Positions 1 to 6,671 of a stretch of 50,968 nucleotides of DNA are shown here, one piece after another (the first letter of the stretch is position 1; each line of letters begins with the position of its first letter). The notes under the pieces were generated by a model. The model was not told where the DNA came from. It saw only the letters and a program-made list of their open reading frames with translations, and made no database searches. This DNA comes from Prevotellaceae bacterium (lineage in GTDB: Bacteria; Bacteroidota; Bacteroidia; Bacteroidales; Paludibacteraceae). The DNA lies in NCBI GenBank assembly GCA_031271465.1, contig JAISVR010000040.1, positions 1 to 50,968 of the forward strand. Reading direction: 5' to 3'. The position numbers and the translations under genes were made by a program.

Positions 1-205
1 GTTGTATAGTTTCGATATTCTCGGCTTTATATGGCATATAATTTATTTCTAATGTATAACAACCATTTTTCTGAAAATCAATATAACAAGATATTTCTTT
101 GGTTAAATGGCAGGAATAAACACCATTGAAGACTAAAACTGCCTGTGAAAAAACACTCAATGTACTTATAGACAGCATACTTAATGTTAAAATTATTTTT
201 CTCAT
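1..205 (-). CDS. Immunity-like gene, second copy, cut by window edge
   Basis: This is the first 68 codons of a gene running off the left edge. It is a near-identical copy of the start of the 248-residue gene at 3589-4335; with the adjoining Rhs tail, 1-389 matches 4131-4519 with about six mismatches. The visible part has a signal peptide (K/R, then a hydrophobic run ending near VFSQA), so the product is probably exported to the periplasm. By position behind an Rhs toxin tail it is inferred to be an immunity protein. Whether the gene is complete cannot be seen. Confidence 0.7.
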   Translation of the reverse strand, partial: MRKIILTLSMLSISTLSVFSQAVLVFNGVYSCHLTKEISCYIDFQKNGCYTLEINYMPYKAENIETIQ

Positions 206-213
206 ATTTATAT

Positions 214-390
214 TTATTTTCTTATGTAAAAAAAACCATAAGGAGCTCTGAGTGAATAGGTTTGTGGGCTCCATCCCCAATAAGAATTCTTGATAGCAAG
301 TTGTTTTAATGCTAATGCCTCTGAATAGAGATTATTATTTACAAGAACATCATAAGAATATTTATAAGCAATTCTTTCTGAAAAAGCTCT
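214..390 (-). pseudogene. Truncated Rhs C-terminal tip (zincin tail without its motif)
   Basis: The last 58 codons of the Rhs tip at 4344-6056 are duplicated here, ending in the same Lys-stop and lying 8 bp before the copied immunity-like gene. The copy starts just after the HELIH zinc motif of the parent, so the metal site is lost and the fragment cannot encode the enzyme. Homology stops abruptly at about 390, where a 134-bp repeat element begins. Few mismatches to the parent point to a recent duplication. Confidence 0.8.
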
Positions 391-524
391 CCGTTCTGTC
401 GAATTTGCAATTCGACAGGCAAGAATATTAGCATTTGATAATGCAATAACCGAAATACCTATATTTTCGCATTACAAATGCTCATACTCACCACTTCCGA
501 ATTACAAATTCGGAAGGAAGGAGT
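391..524. repeat. Paired-hairpin element, copy A
   Basis: This 134-bp element is bounded by two perfect hairpins, each a 10-bp stem with a 3-nt loop: 396-418 (stem CTGTCGAATT, loop TGC) and 494-516 (stem CTTCCGAATT, loop ACA). A second copy of identical length with six mismatches lies at 3399-3532. Both copies abut Rhs toxin-immunity modules. The layout resembles paired REP/BIME sequences moved in trans by a REP-associated transposase, but no transposase is present in the window. Confidence 0.8.
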
Positions 525-532
525 TTAGTCAA

Positions 533-1063
533 TTAATATAATTCTTTTTCTACATCATATTTTGCATCTTGCCACATATAGGGCAGAAAAGCAGACCTTT
601 CTTCAAAAGGAATTTCAGGTAGTTCTTTATGTAAATCCTTAACTATCAAACAAGATATATATAACGACATCTTGTTATCATCTTTAGGTATTATTTTATA
701 ATAATGATACATACCCCAGTTATTACGAAAACTGTGATTCTTCCATAACTCCAACCTTTTTATTTCATTAACAGAATAATTCCACTTTTCTCTTTCTTTT
801 TGAATAATTATTTCTTTTGTTACCATATTTAATTGCAAATTCTTATATCTATCTAATATGTAATAATTCAAACATAAAGAAAGAGGGATAATTAAAAAGA
901 ATACAGTAATGAATAAAAATGGCAACAGCAAAAACATTACATTGTCAGCTATATAATAAAAAAATATGCCTATTGAAAATGGAATTAAATACGAAAATAT
1001 TACTTTAGAAATCAGAACTAAATATCTTTTTAATTGAAATTCAAAACTTTTCATATCTTTCAA
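533..1063 (-). CDS. Two-TM protein with PH-like tail, possible orphan immunity protein
   Basis: The product has 176 residues: a basic start, two hydrophobic segments (about 15-38 and 43-66) with a very short turn, then a roughly 100-residue soluble tail rich in beta-type sequence. This layout resembles bacterial PH-domain (YcxB-like) membrane proteins. I do not recognise a specific family. The gene is AT-rich and sits among orphan Rhs tips without a toxin of its own, between a repeat element and another small membrane protein. An immunity role against an exported toxin is inferred from context only. Confidence 0.6.
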   Translation of the reverse strand: MKDMKSFEFQLKRYLVLISKVIFSYLIPFSIGIFFYYIADNVMFLLLPFLFITVFFLIIPLSLCLNYYILDRYKNLQLNMVTKEIIIQKEREKWNYSVNEIKRLELWKNHSFRNNWGMYHYYKIIPKDDNKMSLYISCLIVKDLHKELPEIPFEERSAFLPYMWQDAKYDVEKELY

Positions 1064-1145
1064 ATTTTAATATCCAAACCGATAATATCTTGGTAGAAAA
1101 TTTTTAGGAGTAAACCAATTATTAATGTTATGCCGAGCATCTACC

Positions 1146-1523
1146 CTATGTAACAGCTATCGCAACAGATAAAATAACAAAACCAATAGATACTAATTCA
1201 TACAAAACTACCTTAACTACTCCAAGCTTACGCGATTCTGCGCTTTCATCTTTATACTTTTCTCTTAATTCCTCTCTTCGCTTTTTATTGTATATTATAT
1301 CTATCATTAAATAAATTGCAATATAAACAATAAATAAAGTTATCCAAAAAATACCATTACCAACAATACTGTTATTAAACAACACTGACAATGAGAAAAG
1401 ATTTAATATTATAGTAAAACTCATAAAGTTCGGAACATAATAAGATAATCTATCTTCTATAGAAGTAGTATAATCATTCCACCGCAACAGTACTAAATAA
1501 TAATAATCCAGAATCTTTTTCAT
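1146..1523 (-). CDS. Small membrane protein in the Rhs orphan region
   Basis: About 125 residues if started at the ATG at 1521-1523 (MKKILDYYY); an upstream ATG at 1574 would add 17 polar residues that look like read-in from the neighbouring repeat. Three hydrophobic segments are visible, near residues 35-50, 55-75 and 105-125, with a highly charged loop (KKRREELREKYKDE) between the second and third. I do not recognise the family. It lies directly downstream of a paired-hairpin element and upstream of the 176-residue membrane protein. It is probably an orphan immunity or accessory gene. Confidence 0.55.
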   Translation of the reverse strand: MKKILDYYYLVLLRWNDYTTSIEDRLSYYVPNFMSFTIILNLFSLSVLFNNSIVGNGIFWITLFIVYIAIYLMIDIIYNKKRREELREKYKDESAESRKLGVVKVVLYELVSIGFVILSVAIAVT

Positions 1524-1581
1524 AATTAATAGCCCCTTATCATTATTGGTCGCGGGTCTATTGAATTTAGCCAATTAATAA

Positions 1582-1696
1582 CCCCCCGCCGGCGCGGACT
1601 TGCAGTCCGTGCCATCTTTAACTTTTTCTATTTCAACACTTTGGATTTTCATTTCTTTTTTACTTTGGCACGGACTGCAAGTCTGCGCCAGCGGGG
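1582..1696. repeat. REP-like hairpin pair (GGCGCGGACT type)
   Basis: A 115-bp inverted element. Left hairpin 1591-1613 has stem GGCGCGGACT and loop TGC; right hairpin 1667-1689 has stem GGCACGGACT and loop GCA. The outer ends are a C-run and a G-run in inverted orientation. Size, layout and the flanking GGCGC...GCGCC match the element at 6076-6200. It separates the lipoprotein gene at 1724-2377 from the small membrane protein gene. Confidence 0.8.
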
Positions 1697-1723
1697 CAAA
1701 TCTAAAGGCTGGCGCGGATAGCT

Positions 1724-2377
1724 CTATTTTTTTTTCTCTTTCTTCATATATTCTTTCCAGTCACTCTCATTACACCAAAACCACTTCTCTTTTTTTAACC
1801 AACAATAGTCTGAATTAGGTATGGTTTCCATAGGGACAAATGTCGCAGGCGGATTCTCTTTATTGACATAGTTTTTTAAAAAATATATCTGTTTTCCCCC
1901 AAGAGTCCTATCTAATGACTTGGAAAATATTTCTTTTATTGTATTTTTATCTAGTACTATATACCACCGCTCGTAAGCATAAGGTGGACCGCTAAAAGGT
2001 GGATAGATGGCAAGACACTTGGCTTTAATAGTATCTCCAGACATTATATAATGACCCCAACACTGATATTTATAAAACAAATTTGCATTCGATTCATTAA
2101 TCGAAGATAAAGAAAAGTTATCTAGATAAATACCATCTTCGAAAAACATGGAATAACTATAAAAAAATGTATCAATTCCTTCTCCTTTAAATCCAAAATA
2201 CATAGTAGTGTTTTTCTTAGTAGAATAAAATCCATTAATATTTATTCGAGAAGATATACTTGTTATACTATCCGTGTAGCATTTTAATTCTTCACGCAAT
2301 TCTACAGGAATTTGTTTCCCAAAATAACAAGAAATTAAACAAAAATTAAAAAATCCAAAAAACAAAACTTTTTTCAT
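1724..2377 (-). CDS. Lipoprotein, probable immunity partner of the adjacent Rhs tip
   Basis: A 217-residue product with a lipoprotein signal (lipobox LISC, Cys about residue 17) and a lysine-rich C-terminus (KKEKKK). The mature part is aromatic-rich with several Cys and Trp (CWG, CWL, WFWC). I do not recognise the family. It starts 8 bp after the orphan toxin tip at 2386-3384, the same spacing seen between the zincin tip and its partner. It is inferred to be a membrane-anchored immunity protein for that tip. Confidence 0.65.
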   Translation of the reverse strand: MKKVLFFGFFNFCLISCYFGKQIPVELREELKCYTDSITSISSRININGFYSTKKNTTMYFGFKGEGIDTFFYSYSMFFEDGIYLDNFSLSSINESNANLFYKYQCWGHYIMSGDTIKAKCLAIYPPFSGPPYAYERWYIVLDKNTIKEIFSKSLDRTLGGKQIYFLKNYVNKENPPATFVPMETIPNSDYCWLKKEKWFWCNESDWKEYMKKEKKK

Positions 2378-2385
2378 AGTAATTT

Positions 2386-3384
2386 CTATTTATATAATGA
2401 GTATGGATTATGGTAACCTGAATAACTATATGTTCCCTCATACATGGCATCATATTTATTATAAAATCTTTGGTGTCCAAATGGAAGATAGAAAAACCCA
2501 TTTCTATGTACCCAATTTTGAGTCCTGTCTTGTACTATTGGATGACTATACCCTATCCGTGCAATGTTATTTCCATTCCGGAAACCAATCCAAAAAGGAG
2601 AAGAATATGTTTGTCCATTTGTCCAAGCACCTAAATTTCTTTTATTTGTATTTCCTAATCTATCTAATCCGTTAGGATCATATCCTTGATATGGAATTTC
2701 TCCCCCTGGGTCATTATTATACAAGTTTGTTCCGAACACAAAATTACCTATACTTACTTCCACCGCATTCGATCTCCATCTATCCTTCCCATCTCCCAGT
2801 AAATCATTTTCTATTCGGAAAGACCAATCGCGACCAAAAACAGATGCAGTACCCGTTATTTGTCTATTTGAATTACCATCGGGACCAATAGCATCGCCAT
2901 AATAAGTTTGTCCATAGCTTAAACCATAACCATCATACGCTGCACTACCACTCCAGCCTACATAATTGCTTCCTGCACCAAAACCTGCGCTCGCAGTAAA
3001 ATCGTCTATATTATAAGAGCCACCTATATTAATATTGAAGCCACTTCCACCAAAACCAATGCCAAAATTAAGGCTGGCATTATCTCCTATCGGCACCGAC
3101 ATACTCGGCAGTAAAGGATTAATCATATTTCCTGCAAATATCGAAGAAGCAGTAGCCAAACCCGATATTTGGTTTATAAGTCCGTGAGAAAATCCACCAC
3201 CCATTCCATAACTGGCTACCATGGTAAGTGCACCTATACCGCCCTGAAGTATCGATTTCCATCCCCAATCGTTTGTTGCAAGTCCATTCATAACATAACC
3301 CTGAATAAAACCTACGGCAGCTATCAACCAAATAAACTCCCCCGCTTGGCGCAAGTTTAGCGATAGTGTAACTTGTGCCTCCAA
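2386..3384 (-). CDS. Orphan Rhs C-terminal tip, polymorphic toxin type 23-like
   Basis: The frame runs 332 codons from a TTG. The first 15 residues are encoded by a REP-like hairpin (reading NLRQAGEF), and from GEF onward it reads as an Rhs tip: a hydrophobic glycine-rich linker, then a Gly/Asn/Tyr-rich beta-type domain. A region near residues 190-215 (FRIENDLLGDG, DRWRSNAVE) resembles, from memory, the polymorphic toxin type 23 family of Bacteroidota. There is no Rhs core and no signal peptide, so alone it is probably a silent cassette expressed only after recombination behind a full Rhs core. The immunity-like lipoprotein follows after 8 bp. Confidence 0.6.
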   Translation of the reverse strand: MEAQVTLSLNLRQAGEFIWLIAAVGFIQGYVMNGLATNDWGWKSILQGGIGALTMVASYGMGGGFSHGLINQISGLATASSIFAGNMINPLLPSMSVPIGDNASLNFGIGFGGSGFNINIGGSYNIDDFTASAGFGAGSNYVGWSGSAAYDGYGLSYGQTYYGDAIGPDGNSNRQITGTASVFGRDWSFRIENDLLGDGKDRWRSNAVEVSIGNFVFGTNLYNNDPGGEIPYQGYDPNGLDRLGNTNKRNLGAWTNGQTYSSPFWIGFRNGNNIARIGYSHPIVQDRTQNWVHRNGFFYLPFGHQRFYNKYDAMYEGTYSYSGYHNPYSLYK

Positions 3385-3392
3385 AACCTTCT
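3339..3392. repeat. REP-like hairpin fused to the Rhs hinge
   Basis: A C-run (3339-3343) leads into GGCGCAAGTT (3348-3357) and AACTTGTGCC (3370-3379), a 10-bp stem with one G-U pair and a 12-nt loop. The same text, including the following CTTCTGTATCTC, occurs in the element at 6076-6200, so this is one half of that paired element. On the minus strand its G-run merges into GGGGAGTTTATT, the hinge codons of the Rhs tip. Element copy B begins within a few bases. Confidence 0.75.
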
Positions 3393-3398
3393 GTATCT

Positions 3399-3532
3399 CC
3401 GTTCTGTCGAATTTGCAATTCGACAGGCAAGAATATTAGCATTTTATAGTACAATAACCGAAATACCTATATTTTCGCATTACAAATGTTCATACTCACG
3501 ACTTCCGAATTACAAATTCGGAAGGACGGAGT
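3399..3532. repeat. Paired-hairpin element, copy B
   Basis: The second copy of the 134-bp element at 391-524, with perfect 10-3-10 hairpins at 3404-3426 and 3502-3524. It lies between the immunity-like gene at 3589-4335 and the REP-like hairpin that opens the next orphan tip, so it marks a module boundary. Confidence 0.8.
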
Positions 3533-3588
3533 ATAATTATTATCACAAACAAATGTTTCATAATCACCATGCTTTAATATTGTTAAAT

Positions 3589-4335
3589 CTATTTACGAAT
3601 TAACAGACTACCATTATATTCACCTGGCAAATATTTACTAATTAATCCCTTATCTGTAATTAAAACATAAAAAGAGTGCTGCAAATTTATGTCAAATAAA
3701 GACAAAACATTTCTATCCCTTTTAAAAGTTCCTTCTGATATAAGAAAAGCTTTGTAATAGAAAGAATATTTATTCTCTTTTTGAATTTTGAGTTCATACT
3801 CTAACCTTGTTGCAAAAACTCTACCCTCATACTTGACTGTATTATTAGGGCTTTCATATGTGCCATAATAAAATTTGTACAAAATTTTATGCTGCAGCTG
3901 ATAAAAAGCTCTCTCGTTTTTTTGGATTTTTACATCTATCTCCGAATAATTACACTCCTGTTCATAACTGGCATCATTGTAGTGAAAAACTTTATTATTC
4001 AAAAAACCGAAACTCTTTTCTACTGTAAATTTAGAATAATCTGCTTGTAGTAGAAATTGCATACTGAAACCATGCGCTTTATCCATAAGAATAATTTTAT
4101 TGTTATGGATTGTAAATTTCCCATAAGACAGTTGTATAGTTTCGATATTCTCGGCTTTATATGGCATATAATTTATTTCTAATGTATAACAACCATTTTT
4201 CTGAAAATCAATATAACAAGATATTTCTTTGGTTAAATGACAGGAATAAACACCATTGAAGACTAAAATTGCCTGTGAAAAAACACTCAATGTACTTATA
4301 GACAGCATACTTAATGTTAAAATTATTTTTCTCAT
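3589..4335 (-). CDS. Exported immunity-like protein paired with the zincin tip
   Basis: A 248-residue product with an N-terminal signal peptide (cleavage likely near VFSQA) and no lipobox. The mature part alternates short strands and aromatic residues, suggesting a periplasmic beta-rich protein. Two similarly built halves (each with a KFTI or EGTF strand and a turn) hint at an internal repeat, but I cannot establish this. The gene starts 8 bp after the zincin-bearing Rhs tip and is duplicated with that tip's tail at 1-390, so the two travel together. Immunity is inferred from this pairing. Confidence 0.7.
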   Translation of the reverse strand: MRKIILTLSMLSISTLSVFSQAILVFNGVYSCHLTKEISCYIDFQKNGCYTLEINYMPYKAENIETIQLSYGKFTIHNNKIILMDKAHGFSMQFLLQADYSKFTVEKSFGFLNNKVFHYNDASYEQECNYSEIDVKIQKNERAFYQLQHKILYKFYYGTYESPNNTVKYEGRVFATRLEYELKIQKENKYSFYYKAFLISEGTFKRDRNVLSLFDINLQHSFYVLITDKGLISKYLPGEYNGSLLIRK

Positions 4336-4343
4336 ATTTATAT

Positions 4344-6056
4344 TTATTTTCTTATGTGAAAAAATCTATAAGGAGCTCTGAGTGAATAGGTTTGTGGGCT
4401 CCATCCCCAATAAGAATTCTTGATAGCAAGTTGTTTTAATGCTAATGCCTCTGAATAGAGATTATTATTCACAAGAACATCATAAGAATATTTATAAGCA
4501 ATTCTTTCTGAAAAAGCTCCCCAAAAACCTGTTACAGTTGCATAATGGTAAGCGTGAATTAACTCGTGACCAACTACCATCCTGAAATGAATAGCATTAG
4601 CATTAGTATAGTGTGGAGAGATGTGCATATTTGAATAACCTTTAGCAAATCTTTGGACATAACCACCAACCAGGTTTTTTGTTTTTAAATTAATGTATTT
4701 ACCAGACTCGGTCATTCCATATCCTCTTCCCGTTTTAGTCGTTATTTCATTAAGCCCAAAATCTCCTTTTTTCACTCCAAATTCCTGTTCTACACGATAT
4801 TGTAATATTTCATCATTTATTTCCGCTTGGGAAGATGAATTATAGCCTTTTGTGAGAGTTTCATTGATATTAGTACCTATAATCTGTTCATCTATTCTGC
4901 TTCCGTTCCAAAAATCATAACCATTTTGATAATCAATAATACCTTGTATGGTACCACCAACTAATCCCCCTATGCCAGCCCCAATCAATCCTCCCATAGC
5001 GCCAGCTTTCAAGGCATCTCCAAAACTCGCCCCACTAAGACTAGCCATTCCAAAACCATTAATAAGACCTCCCGTTGCACCAGCAGCAGCACCTGTAACA
5101 GCTCCGCCGGCAAAACCACCAACATGAAGAGCACCATTCACTGCTGCGCCTGCACCATAGGCAAAACTACCGGCAACGGCACCAATAGTAGCACCGCCAA
5201 GCATATAATTCCAAGTTGTACCCGAACTCCAATTCCATTTAGCAGGATTATAGGTTCCGTTAGCAATAACACCACCCGAATACGCTCCAATTGCTGCCCC
5301 TATAATAAGTGCCGTAATAATAAACTCCCCATCGGGGTCGGTATAAATCAGCGGATTTCCGTAGCAATAACTGTAACGATTATAATTCAACCAGTTCTCA
5401 GGAGCCTGCACATTCGGGTCGGGCGAGAAAAACGAGCCTGTCAGCGGGTCGTACACACGCCCGTTCATATTAATAATGTCAAAGGCATCAAGATGCTCGT
5501 GCCCCGTGTAGCCTCTGTTTACAAGTAAATTTGTTCTTTCGTCGGGCAAATTCCAGTCGTTAGGATTTCTCCGTTTTCCCCACGGGTCGTAAGCATAATT
5601 TTCAATTGGCGTACCGCTTTCATCAGTCAAACATATCAAAGAGCCTTGGTAGTCGGTATAAATATACAACAGACTATCGTTACCCCTATTTTGTATAAAC
5701 AAACCACCGCCTGCAAGATAGTGTATTTTCCGCACATTACCATCATTGCCAATCTCTTCCTCGTAATTTCCAAGATAATACCGCGTTTGTTTCAAAACGC
5801 CGCCAATTTTGTACACGCTTTTCCGCCGCTGCTCGTCCACGCCGTAGGTAATTTCGTAATTTTTACCGTATTCGGTTGAGAGCGTTTTTAACTTTTTAAA
5901 ATCGGTGTAGCTCGCAATCAGCGTGTCCGCAGCAAAAACAGCAGGGTTTCCGTCAATAGAAGTTAACGCATGCGGCTTGCCGTTTTCGCCGTAGTTCATG
6001 GTGAAATCGCCCAAATCGCTTTTAGTTTCGATATTGCCTTGTGCGCTGTAAGTCAA
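4344..6056 (-). CDS. Orphan Rhs core end with zincin metallopeptidase-like toxin tip
   Basis: The 570-codon frame begins at a TTG inside Rhs repeat sequence, not at a true N-terminus, and has no signal peptide. Residues 1-244 match the last Rhs repeats and core of the full protein at 6668-13279, ending in DPDGE (240-244). A Gly/Ala-rich linker follows (about 245-375), then a tip with HELIH (497-501) and a downstream Glu (517), the pattern of a zinc-dependent metallopeptidase-like toxin. A REP-like element pair lies just upstream. It is a displaced Rhs fragment; expression may need recombination behind a full Rhs gene. The immunity-like gene follows after 8 bp. Confidence 0.75.
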   Translation of the reverse strand: MTYSAQGNIETKSDLGDFTMNYGENGKPHALTSIDGNPAVFAADTLIASYTDFKKLKTLSTEYGKNYEITYGVDEQRRKSVYKIGGVLKQTRYYLGNYEEEIGNDGNVRKIHYLAGGGLFIQNRGNDSLLYIYTDYQGSLICLTDESGTPIENYAYDPWGKRRNPNDWNLPDERTNLLVNRGYTGHEHLDAFDIINMNGRVYDPLTGSFFSPDPNVQAPENWLNYNRYSYCYGNPLIYTDPDGEFIITALIIGAAIGAYSGGVIANGTYNPAKWNWSSGTTWNYMLGGATIGAVAGSFAYGAGAAVNGALHVGGFAGGAVTGAAAGATGGLINGFGMASLSGASFGDALKAGAMGGLIGAGIGGLVGGTIQGIIDYQNGYDFWNGSRIDEQIIGTNINETLTKGYNSSSQAEINDEILQYRVEQEFGVKKGDFGLNEITTKTGRGYGMTESGKYINLKTKNLVGGYVQRFAKGYSNMHISPHYTNANAIHFRMVVGHELIHAYHYATVTGFWGAFSERIAYKYSYDVLVNNNLYSEALALKQLAIKNSYWGWSPQTYSLRAPYRFFHIRK

Positions 6057-6075
6057 ACCATAAGGCGTTTGTGTA

Positions 6076-6200
6076 CCCCCTTTTGGCGCAAGTTTGTAAC
6101 TTGTGCCTCCAATAACCTTCTGTATCTCAATTTATTTCTCATTCCTTTTCTTATTTTAAGCACAAGTTACGGCAAAGCCTAAACTTGCGCCAGTGGGGGG
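6076..6200. repeat. REP-like hairpin pair (GGCGCAAGTT type)
   Basis: A 125-bp inverted element. Left hairpin 6085-6107 has stem GGCGCAAGTT and loop TGT. The right half (6160-6191) pairs GCACAAGTT with AACTTGCGC across a loop holding its own GGCAAAGCC hairpin. The ends are CCCCC (6076-6080) and GGGGGG (6195-6200). It sits between the immunity-like gene at 6264-6671 and the orphan Rhs fragment at 4344-6056. Confidence 0.8.
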
Positions 6201-6263
6201 CGTTATCAATCAGTTTAGCAAAGAACACACCGATTGCAAATCGGCGCAAGCGGACAAACTACT

Positions 6264-6671
6264 TTATAAGGATTTTAATATTTCCAACCGTTCCTTATTC
6301 GTTACTTCCAAAAAAGAAGGAGAAATAATTTTATAAATATTATCTGGAATTAGCCTGTTTTTTTTTGCAAAACCATCACTATCATAGTAAAAACTACCTA
6401 GTTTTTTTGTAATGCTATTACTCAAACAAACAGAACTAACTGTTTGTTTTACTGAATTGATTTTGCCTTTTGAATAGTGAATATCAAAAGATATATCCTG
6501 ACATGAATTACCTTCTACAATTATAAACCCAAAATTTGCTCGACCTGGTCTTTTAATTGCGTATTCATACATATATACATTGCCGTCAATAATTGACATT
6601 TGAAACGATTGACCGTTTGCTTTACTGAAAGAGGTTAGCATAAATAACAAAATAAAAATTAGTATTTTCAT
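6264..6671 (-). CDS. Exported immunity-like protein of the main Rhs protein
   Basis: A 135-residue product with a signal peptide (hydrophobic to about residue 18, cleavage near ANGQS) and a small mature domain with two Cys (NSCQD, SSVCL) that could form a disulfide. I do not recognise the family. Its ATG overlaps the stop codon of the large Rhs gene (ATGA), so the two are translationally coupled, the usual arrangement of a polymorphic toxin and its immunity gene. A periplasmic site fits an exported toxin. Confidence 0.7.
   Translation of the reverse strand: MKILIFILLFMLTSFSKANGQSFQMSIIDGNVYMYEYAIKRPGRANFGFIIVEGNSCQDISFDIHYSKGKINSVKQTVSSVCLSNSITKKLGSFYYDSDGFAKKNRLIPDNIYKIISPSFLEVTNKERLEILKSL

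Noticed and set aside
1600-1818. Plus-strand 72-codon frame over the REP pair
   Set aside because: It runs through a repeat hairpin pair into the antisense of the lipoprotein gene and has no coding signs.
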